Origin: Rhodanobacter sp. T12-5
GTDB lineage: Bacteria; Pseudomonadota; Gammaproteobacteria; Xanthomonadales; Rhodanobacteraceae
Assembly (NCBI RefSeq): GCF_008329435.1
Contig: NZ_NPKN01000001.1
Coordinates: forward strand, 558,001 to 622,000
Reading direction: 5' to 3'
Length of the DNA stretch: 64,000 nucleotides
In this document: positions 44,507-51,501 of the stretch, piece by piece
Layout of the letters: each line of letters opens with the position of its first letter
How positions within the stretch are numbered: the stretch's first letter is position 1
Made by a program: the position numbers and the translations under genes
Notes under the pieces: model-generated
The model's database searches: none
What the model was told of the DNA's origin: nothing
The model's input: only the letters and a program-made list of their open reading frames with translations

Positions 44507-44570
44507 GGAGCGCACCCTGTGCGCGAGCTCCTCGCGCTGCCGCCAGGAGCATCGCGCACAGGGTGGCTCC
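44507..44570. repeat. Diverged REP-like palindrome between metX and metB
   Basis: Arms 44507-44532 and 44545-44570 share GGAGC.CACCCTGTGCGCGA.GCTCCT as inverted copies with small indels. It starts at the metX stop and may protect or process the operon mRNA. Confidence 0.8.
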
Positions 44571-44608
44571 TGCAACAAACACCACGACGCAATGATTTGG
44601 AGATGGAC

Positions 44609-45799
44609 ATGAGCGAAACCCCCGCCCCCTGTACCCGCGCGGTGCGCGCCGGCATCGAATCGGACACCCAGCACGGCGCGGTGGTGCCGCCGCTGCACCT
44701 GTCCACCAACTACGCGTTCGAGGGGCTCGGCGGCAAGCGCCCGTACGACTACTCGCGCAGCGGCAACCCCACCCGCGACCTGCTCGGCAATGCGCTGGCG
44801 GAACTGGAGCAGGGCGTCGGTGCGGTGGTGACGTCGAGCGGCATGTCGGCAGTGGCGCTGGTGCTGGAACTCGTACCGGCCGGCGCGACCGTGCTGGCGG
44901 CGCACGATTGCTACGGCGGTACCTGGCGATTGCTCGACGCATGGGCGAAGAAGGGCCGCTTCAACGTGGTGTTTGCCGACCTCACCGATCCCTGCGCGCT
45001 GAGCGAAGGTCTTGCCGCCAAGCCGGCACTCGTCTGGGTGGAGACGCCGTCCAATCCGCTGCTGCGGATCACCGACATCCGCCACGTGGCGCATGCCGCG
45101 CATGCGGTAGGCGCGCTGCTGGTGGTCGACAACACCTTCCTGTCGCCGGCATTGCAGCAGCCGCTGCTGCTCGGCGCGGACGTGGCGGTGCACTCCACCA
45201 CCAAGTACATCAACGGTCATAGCGACGTGGTCGGCGGCGCGGTGGTGGCGCGCGACGCGGCGGTGTTCGATCAGCTGAAATGGTGGGCCAACTGCAACGG
45301 CCTCACCGGCGCGCCGTTCGACAGCTACCTGACCTTGCGCGGCCTGCGCACCTTGAGCGTGCGTCTGCGCCAGCACCAGGAAAACGCGACGCGCATCGCC
45401 GAGCTATTGGACGCCCACGCGGCCGTGCGCAAAGTCTATTACCCCGGTCTGGCCAGCCATGCAGGCCACGCGTTGGCAGCGCGTCAACAGCAGGGTTTCG
45501 GCGCCATGCTCAGCTTCGAACTGGAAGGCGACGTGGGGCAGATCGAGGCCTTCGTCGATGGCCTGAAGTATTTCTCGCTGGCCGAATCGCTGGGCGGGGT
45601 GGAAAGCCTGATTGCGCATCCGGCTTCGATGACGCATGCGTCGATGGCGCCCGAGGCACGCCGCACCGCCGGCATCGCCGACAGCCTGCTGCGCCTGTCG
45701 GTCGGCATCGAGGACGGTGACGACCTGCTGCACGATCTCGATGCCGCGCTGGCCCGCGCTGCAGCGGTAGAGACGTCCAAACGCCGGGTACTCGCATGA
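44609..45799 (+). CDS. metB: Cystathionine gamma-synthase
   Basis: 396 residues, a PLP enzyme of the Cys/Met metabolism family. It joins cysteine to O-acylhomoserine to make cystathionine. Motifs: 'YDYSRSGNPTRDLLGNALAELE' (~45-67), 'TSSGMSAVAL', 'ETPSNPLLRITDI', PLP lysine K199 in 'HSTTKYINGHSD', and 'LAESLGGVESLIAHPASMTHA'. ATG at 44609 is preferred over 44603 because GGAG then sits six bases upstream. Its stop overlaps the hom start (ATGA). Confidence 0.95.
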   Translation: MSETPAPCTRAVRAGIESDTQHGAVVPPLHLSTNYAFEGLGGKRPYDYSRSGNPTRDLLGNALAELEQGVGAVVTSSGMSAVALVLELVPAGATVLAAHDCYGGTWRLLDAWAKKGRFNVVFADLTDPCALSEGLAAKPALVWVETPSNPLLRITDIRHVAHAAHAVGALLVVDNTFLSPALQQPLLLGADVAVHSTTKYINGHSDVVGGAVVARDAAVFDQLKWWANCNGLTGAPFDSYLTLRGLRTLSVRLRQHQENATRIAELLDAHAAVRKVYYPGLASHAGHALAARQQQGFGAMLSFELEGDVGQIEAFVDGLKYFSLAESLGGVESLIAHPASMTHASMAPEARRTAGIADSLLRLSVGIEDGDDLLHDLDAALARAAAVETSKRRVLA

Positions 45800-46926
45800 G
45801 TACGGTGCTGGATGATGCACCTGCGGGAGCGGCTTCGGCCGCGATTGCCCGCGGGAGAATCGCCGCTGAAGCCGCACCCGCAAAGGCGTTCGCTCCCATC
45901 ATCGCAGTAGTGCTGCTCGGCACCGGGGTGGTCGGCGGCGCGCTGCTGAAGCTGCTCAACACGCCGGCTGCGGCATCGTTGCGACTGGTCGGCGCGGCCA
46001 ATTCGCGTCGGCAGCAGACCGATCCTGTCAGCCTTGCCAGTCGCAGCCTGCGCGAGCAGCTGAACCACCGGGGCGAGCCACGCGACAACGCCAGCCTGCT
46101 CGCGGCGTTGGATGCCAGTGGCGCCGCAGCGAAGGTGATCGTCGACGCTACCGCCAGCGCATCGCTGGCCGCACGCCACGCCGAATGGCTGGCGCGCGGC
46201 TATCACGTGGTGACGGCGAACAAGGCGCTGGCCGGCGGTGAACTGTCCGGCTGGCGTGCGTTGCAGGCGGCGTTGGCGCACGGCGGTCGCTATGGCGATG
46301 CGGCCACCGTCGGCGCCGGCCTGCCGGTACTGTCCACGCTGCGTCGCCTGCGCAGCTGCGGCGACAGCCTGCTCACCCTGGAAGGCGTGTTTTCCGGCTC
46401 GCTGTCGTGGCTGTTCAACCAGTACGACGGCGGCCGCCCGTTTTCCGAACTGCTGCGCGAGGCGCGCCAGCTCGGTTACACCGAACCCGACCCGCGCTCG
46501 GACCTGTCCGGCGAGGACGTGGCGCGCAAGCTGCTGATCATCGCCCGCAACGCGGGTTTCTCGCTCGGCACCGACGAGGTCCAGGTGGATGGGCTGGTGC
46601 CCGAAAGCTTGCGCGGCCTGAGTGCCGACGCCTTCCTCGCGCGCCTGGACGAACTGGACGCGCCGCTCGCCGCGCGCCATGCCGAAGCCGCCTCGCGTGG
46701 CGCCGTGTTGCGCTTCCTCGCCCGCCTCAACCAGCGCGGCCATGCCCGCGTCGGCCTGGTCGAAGTGCCGCTCACCCACCCCGCCGCGCGCCTGTACGGC
46801 ACCGACAACCAGTTCGCCCTCACCACGATCCGCTACAACACCCAGCCGCTGGTGATCCAGGGCCCGGGTGCGGGACCGGAAGTGACGGCGCAGGCGTTGC
46901 TGGGGGATGTGCTGGCGCTGGCGTGA
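45796..46926 (+). CDS. hom: Homoserine dehydrogenase, stand-alone
   Basis: 376 residues. It reduces aspartate semialdehyde to homoserine, the substrate of MetX. The NAD(P) motif 'VVLLGTGVVGGALL' is at ~38-51; 'VVTANKALAG' carries the catalytic Lys; 'AATVGAGLPVLSTL' and 'YTEPDPRSDLSGEDVARKLLIIARNAG' are as in the ThrA dehydrogenase domain, but no aspartokinase or ACT domain is attached. Residues ~9-30 are encoded by a REP palindrome, giving an Ala-rich N-terminal extension absent from the family. The start overlaps metB, so translation is coupled. Confidence 0.93.
   Translation: MSTVLDDAPAGAASAAIARGRIAAEAAPAKAFAPIIAVVLLGTGVVGGALLKLLNTPAAASLRLVGAANSRRQQTDPVSLASRSLREQLNHRGEPRDNASLLAALDASGAAAKVIVDATASASLAARHAEWLARGYHVVTANKALAGGELSGWRALQAALAHGGRYGDAATVGAGLPVLSTLRRLRSCGDSLLTLEGVFSGSLSWLFNQYDGGRPFSELLREARQLGYTEPDPRSDLSGEDVARKLLIIARNAGFSLGTDEVQVDGLVPESLRGLSADAFLARLDELDAPLAARHAEAASRGAVLRFLARLNQRGHARVGLVEVPLTHPAARLYGTDNQFALTTIRYNTQPLVIQGPGAGPEVTAQALLGDVLALA
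45819..45885. repeat. REP palindrome inside the hom coding sequence
   Basis: Arms ~45821-45846 and ~45858-45885, related to GCGGGAGCGGCTTCGGCCGCGATT, are inverted with few mismatches. The unit keeps the reading frame and encodes about 22 Ala/Arg-rich residues near the hom N-terminus. Confidence 0.8.
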
Positions 46927-46932
46927 CGCGAC

Positions 46933-47532
46933 TCAGGCGGCGGGCTCTGCAATCGCCTCGACCTGGATGCGCAACGTCACGTCCATGCTGAAGCCGTAGT
47001 CCTTGCCGGCCGCCATGCCGAACGCATCGCGCTTGAACGTGGCCAGCGCATCCGCGCCGCATACTTCGCGCTTCAGCATCGGGTGCGGCATGCACTTGAA
47101 GCTGTCGATCTTCAGGTCCAGCGGGCGGGTGACGCCGTGCAGGGTCAGTGTGCCGGTGACCCGCGTCGGCGCGCCGTTGACGAAGTCGACGAGCTTGCCG
47201 GCGTAGATGGCCTGCGGGTAGAGGTTGCTTTCGAACAGCTCCTTGCCCTGCGCGAACTTGTTCAACGCGTCCTGGCCGAAGTCGGCGCTCTTCATGTCGA
47301 CGACGACGTTCACCGCGCCGGTGCCGGCGGCCTTGTCCAGCATCACCATGCCGCTGCTGTGGTTGAACTTGCCGCGCCACACCGACAGCCCACCGAAATG
47401 ATCGGCCTCGAAGCTGGGGTAGGTGTGGTCGGGATCGATCTTGTAGTTCACCGTGGCGGCGCTGGCGCCCGTGGCAAGCGAGAGCAGGGCGATCAGGCCC
47501 AGCGCGTTGATCCTGGTGCGGATGGAAAGCAT
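46933..47532 (-). CDS. YceI family periplasmic protein
   Basis: 199 residues: signal peptide (1-26, ending GASA) and a YceI lipocalin-like domain with 'YKIDPDHTYPSFEADHFGGLSVWRGKF' (~30-56), 'GAVNVVVDMKSADFGQDALN' and 'VTGTLTLHGVTRPLDLKI'. Family members bind polyisoprenoid lipids in the periplasm. Two cysteines late in the protein ('FKCMPHPMLKREVCGAD') could form a disulfide. It converges with hom, six bases apart. Confidence 0.92.
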   Translation of the reverse strand: MLSIRTRINALGLIALLSLATGASAATVNYKIDPDHTYPSFEADHFGGLSVWRGKFNHSSGMVMLDKAAGTGAVNVVVDMKSADFGQDALNKFAQGKELFESNLYPQAIYAGKLVDFVNGAPTRVTGTLTLHGVTRPLDLKIDSFKCMPHPMLKREVCGADALATFKRDAFGMAAGKDYGFSMDVTLRIQVEAIAEPAA

Positions 47533-47625
47533 GAGCGACTCCGTTGGCGGGTGGCACGCATCCGGGATTGGATGCTTGTTCAGGCGACGAACGACGCACC
47601 GTCTTTTCGACACGATGAGGGCACA

Positions 47626-47660
47626 AAGGAAAACGCACGGCGGGTGCCGTGCGTTTCGTT
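47626..47660 (-). terminator. Terminator after the APC permease
   Basis: AAACGCACGGC (47631-47641) pairs with GCCGTGCGTTT (47646-47656). On the minus strand the stem ends in UUUUCCUUU. Confidence 0.8.
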
Positions 47661-47677
47661 GACGGATGCGATTTCGC

Positions 47678-49342
47678 TCAGTGCCCGGTGATCCGCTCGG
47701 CGGTCTCCTCGTCCGGCGGCACCAGCGGCGCGTTCGGGTCGGCCTGCGCTTCCAGCTCCGCCGCTTCCACCGACGGCGTGCGCCAGCCCGACTTCACGCC
47801 CCACAGGTAATACACCAGGCCGATCACGGCGACCACGCCCAGATCCATGCCGTAGGACAGGTAACCCTTGCCGCCGAACGTGGTGCTGCCGGCCCAGGAG
47901 ACCAGCGCCAGTGTGGGCAGGTAGAACACCAGCCACCAGGCGCCCTTCATCTGCCGTCCGAAATCGTGCCAGCCGGACTTGGCCTGGTAGTAGAAGTAGA
48001 CCGGCAGTGCGACCACCATCAGCAGGATGATTTCGCCGGTCAACGGCCACTTGGCCCAGTACAGCAACTCGGTGGACATGATGAACGCGATGCCGGCCAG
48101 CACCGACAGGCCGCTCAGTCGCAACGGCCGATGCAACCCCGGTGCGGTACGACGCAGCGTCATCACGCTGACCGGGCCGGTGAGGTAGGAAATGATCGTG
48201 GCGACCGAGATCACCGCCGCCAGCGAACCCCAGCCGCGGAAGAAGAACAGGAACATGAACGACACCGCCAGGTTTACCCACATCGCCGGCCGCGGCACGC
48301 CCCATTTCGGATGCACGCGCCCGAGGATGGCCGGCAGCGTGCCGTTGCGCTCCATGCCGTAGAGCATGCGCGCGGTAGTGGCGGTATAGGTCATGCCGGT
48401 GCCGCTGGGGCTGATCACCGCATCGATGAACAGCAGCGTCGCCAGCCACTGCATGCCCAGGATGATCGCCAGGTCGGCAAACGGCGAGCTGAAGTTGATC
48501 CCGTGCCAGCCGACGTTGGCCAGCATTTCACGCGGCACCGCGCCAATGAACGCGACCTGCAGCAACACGTAGATCACCGTCGCCAGCGCAATCGAGCAGA
48601 CGATGGCGAACGGAATGCTCTTGCCCGGATTGCGCGCTTCGCCGGCCAGGTTCACCGGGCTCTGGAATCCGTTGAAGCTGAACACGATGCCGGCGATCGC
48701 CACGGCGGTGAGTACCGAGGCGAAGTCGGTCTTGTGCAGCTCACCGTGGATGCCGACGCTGAAATTCTCGGCATGGAAACCGCTGGCGATCAGCAACACC
48801 GCGGTGAGCGCGGGGATCACCAGCTTGAACAGGGTGATCGCGGTATTCGAGCGCGCGAACAGCTTCACGCTCCAGAAGTTGAACAGGAAATACATGACCA
48901 CCAGCGCAGCGGCAATCAGCAGGCCGTTGGTGCTCAGCTCGCCGTGACCACCCGGCATCTGGTGATACAGGTCCTTCGCCCACTGCCACTTCCACGACGA
49001 CATGTACTGCGCCGACGCTTCGGCCTCCACCGAGATCACCGAGACGATCGCGATCCAGTTCGCCCACGCCGCGATGAAACCGACCAGTGAGCCGTGCGAG
49101 TAATGACCGTAGCGAACCATGCCGCCGGATTCGGGAAACATCGCGCCCAGTTCGGCGTAGGTCAGCGCCACCGTCATGATGATCGCCGCGCCGATCACCC
49201 AGGCCCAGACAGCCCCGGGGCCGGCGATCTGCGCGGCGCGCCACGCACCGAACAGCCAGCCTGAGCCGATGATGGAGCCCAGGCCGGTGAGCATCAGGGC
49301 GAATGGGCCGACGTCGCGGCGGATGGAACTGGGAGAGGACAT
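47678..49342 (-). CDS. APC superfamily amino acid permease
   Basis: 554 residues, about 12 or more spans. 'GLGSIIGSGWLFGAWRAAQIAGPGAVWAWVIGA' (~20-52) is the APC substrate-site helix, followed by 'ALTYAELGAMFPESGGMVRYGHY'. Later, 'FNGFQSPVNLAGEARNPGKSIPFAI' is also typical. The gene most resembles aspartate/other amino acid:proton symporters, but the substrate is not determined. GGAG lies five bases before the ATG. Confidence 0.9.
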   Translation of the reverse strand: MSSPSSIRRDVGPFALMLTGLGSIIGSGWLFGAWRAAQIAGPGAVWAWVIGAAIIMTVALTYAELGAMFPESGGMVRYGHYSHGSLVGFIAAWANWIAIVSVISVEAEASAQYMSSWKWQWAKDLYHQMPGGHGELSTNGLLIAAALVVMYFLFNFWSVKLFARSNTAITLFKLVIPALTAVLLIASGFHAENFSVGIHGELHKTDFASVLTAVAIAGIVFSFNGFQSPVNLAGEARNPGKSIPFAIVCSIALATVIYVLLQVAFIGAVPREMLANVGWHGINFSSPFADLAIILGMQWLATLLFIDAVISPSGTGMTYTATTARMLYGMERNGTLPAILGRVHPKWGVPRPAMWVNLAVSFMFLFFFRGWGSLAAVISVATIISYLTGPVSVMTLRRTAPGLHRPLRLSGLSVLAGIAFIMSTELLYWAKWPLTGEIILLMVVALPVYFYYQAKSGWHDFGRQMKGAWWLVFYLPTLALVSWAGSTTFGGKGYLSYGMDLGVVAVIGLVYYLWGVKSGWRTPSVEAAELEAQADPNAPLVPPDEETAERITGH

Positions 49343-49727
49343 GCAGGCTCCGGTATTCGGTGATGTCGAGAACGCCAGCAGGCGAGACAAGCCCCGGATG
49401 ATGCCAGACGGGCATCGGACTGTCAGGTTTGGGGAGTCCATCCGGCGCGCGCTTGGCGCACGCCATGTCGGGTGATAGTGTGAAAGTCGTCAGATTCTGC
49501 GGCCCTTTGCGCGCGCAGGATATGGCAGGCGCAAGCAGGGGCTTGCCGCCCAAAGGGGATCGTCTGAAGGCATTGACCGGTGTGGCGTAAAGGCCGCATC
49601 GGCGCTTGATGGCCGTTGCCGCCTGGCGGACAACGGATCACGAACGGCGGCAAGCGCCGGCCGACTTGCACGTCCCGATCCGGCCGGATCGAGCTGCCAT
49701 CCTGTTGCACCACGGAGGGAGGAGAAC
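49343..49727. other. Intergenic region between divergent genes
   Basis: About 385 bp between the permease (-) and the CVNH protein (+). Only imperfect -35/-10 pairs are seen. A purine-rich GGAGGGAGGAG lies just before the ATG at 49728. No repeat or RNA element was recognised. Confidence 0.4.
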
Positions 49728-51401
49728 ATGAAGATCTCGGCAATTCTCGCAGTCGCAAGTCTGTCCTGTCTTGGCGCAGTAGCATCGGCCACCGCCGCCA
49801 CTCAACCGGCGGCCCCGCCGGGTTCGTACCGGCTCAGTTGTTACGGCGCGGCGGTTACCGGCGACAGTCTGTCGGCGCAATGCCAGACCCTGGCCGGCAA
49901 CTACCAGTCGTCCACCCTCGCTCCGCTGGGGCAGTGCGAAAACGCGGTGATCAAAGGCGGCGACATCGCCAACGCCAACGGCAATCTGGTGTGCGTGCCC
50001 GACCTGCCGCAGGTGGTGTCCGGCGAGCCGTTCCCGCAACCGGAGACCACCATCAACAGCTGGGTCTACGGCGGCAACACGGCAGCGTTGTACCGCCACA
50101 GCTGGGCGCTGTGGGCCGGCCTCACGGACTTCACCGGCACGGTCAACGGCACTCCGGTGCGTGCCTTCCAGACGTGGGCCACGCCGTCGAACATGATCTA
50201 CCGGATCCAGTCCGGCATCGGCTTCGATGCCGTACGCGGCACCATGCTGCTGGACAAGTCGCGGCTGCTGCATCCGCGCGGCATGTTCGAACTGCAACGG
50301 CCACACCAGTTCCGCAACCTGAAGCCAAGGCTCAAGGCAGCGCAATCGGTGCCCGATGGCGACACCAACATCTTCGTGGCGGTGGCCTACAACCCGGCGG
50401 CGGCGAAACACGCGATCACCAACAAGCTGTTCCTGCAGAGCACGCTCAATGGCTACCTGAAGCAGGGCTACACGCAGATGCCGGTGTTTCCGGCCAGCGC
50501 GATCACCATCAAGCCGGTCTACAAGATCGTGCAGAAGAACGAATCCGGCGGCAACGTGCAGAACGGCATCTACACCATGCCCGGCTGGCCCGGCACGCCA
50601 TCGCCGGCGAAGACATTTCCCGAGCCGGACTGGGGCGCCTGCGTGTATGTCGACATCCGGAACGCGGGGCCGAGCGGATCATCGATCGACCAGGGTTGCA
50701 CGGGCCGTACTGCGGCCAGCACTTTCCATCTCGGTGATTTCATCAGCCACACGATTACCGCGGCGGAAGTCGCCGGCATCGCCGGCCAGACCGGCATGCA
50801 GGTTTCGGCCGGCGACATCGCCATCCTGGTCGGCATGCACGTGGGTACGCGCGAGGCCACCCGCTGGACCTGGCAGACGTTCTGGTGGGCGGCCAATCCG
50901 GCGCAGCCGTTCGCACCCAGTTCCAGCACCATCGCGGCAGCGCGTCCGTCGGTACTGGACGCGGCGGCAAGTCACTACGCGATGGCCGTCGCCTACCAGA
51001 TGGTGGCACCGGCCCAGCCGATCATCGGCGGTCAGAGCGTCGGCACTTCGGTGATTGCCTACAACCCGCATCTCGAGGCCGGCTTCGATCCCGGGGTATT
51101 CCAGGCCAAGGGCACCATCAACGACAACGGCACGATCATCAACAACATCTACGGCGTGCAGACCAACTGCATGAGCTGTCACGGTGAATCTCAATATCAA
51201 TCCACGCCGCACTACTACGCGATCAATGATGGCTCCAACCGCGAGAATCCTTACGCGGCCGACTTCTATTTCAGCCTGAACGACCCCTCGTTCAACGGCA
51301 AGCTGCAGCTGGATTTCGCCTGGTCGATCCTCGGCAGCCTGGTGCTGGACGACGACAACGGTGCATCGGCCAAGCCGGTGGCGTCGCACAAGGGCAAGTA
51401 G
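49728..51401 (+). CDS. Exported CVNH lectin-domain protein with one CxxCH heme-binding motif
   Basis: 557 residues with a signal peptide (1-24, ending ATAA). Residues ~31-92 match the cyanovirin-N homology domain: 'GSYRLSCYGAAVTGDSLSAQC' with C38-C52 spaced 14 as in cyanovirin-N, then 'GQCENAVIKGGDIANANGNLVC' (C70, C89). CVNH domains bind mannose-rich glycans. The rest, ~100-557, is a Trp-rich domain ('TRWTWQTFWWAANP') that ends with C481-M-S-C484-H, the covalent heme c motif, in 'QTNCMSCHGESQYQ'. This is an uncommon pairing. The protein is periplasmic or secreted; its function is unknown. A strong GGAGGGAGGAG site precedes the ATG. Confidence 0.75.
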   Translation: MKISAILAVASLSCLGAVASATAATQPAAPPGSYRLSCYGAAVTGDSLSAQCQTLAGNYQSSTLAPLGQCENAVIKGGDIANANGNLVCVPDLPQVVSGEPFPQPETTINSWVYGGNTAALYRHSWALWAGLTDFTGTVNGTPVRAFQTWATPSNMIYRIQSGIGFDAVRGTMLLDKSRLLHPRGMFELQRPHQFRNLKPRLKAAQSVPDGDTNIFVAVAYNPAAAKHAITNKLFLQSTLNGYLKQGYTQMPVFPASAITIKPVYKIVQKNESGGNVQNGIYTMPGWPGTPSPAKTFPEPDWGACVYVDIRNAGPSGSSIDQGCTGRTAASTFHLGDFISHTITAAEVAGIAGQTGMQVSAGDIAILVGMHVGTREATRWTWQTFWWAANPAQPFAPSSSTIAAARPSVLDAAASHYAMAVAYQMVAPAQPIIGGQSVGTSVIAYNPHLEAGFDPGVFQAKGTINDNGTIINNIYGVQTNCMSCHGESQYQSTPHYYAINDGSNRENPYAADFYFSLNDPSFNGKLQLDFAWSILGSLVLDDDNGASAKPVASHKGK

Positions 51402-51410
51402 CCCAGCCCT

Positions 51411-51445
51411 GAACCGACGGCATGCGCACCGCATGCCGTCGGTTC
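51411..51445 (+). terminator. Terminator after the CVNH gene
   Basis: GAACCGACGGCATGC and its exact complement pair around CGCAC. A weak U content follows. Confidence 0.7.
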
Positions 51446-51501
51446 GCCGTGGCAAGGTCGGGCCTGATCCATGCCAATGTCGGCTTCGGCACAGCGCAAG
51501 A

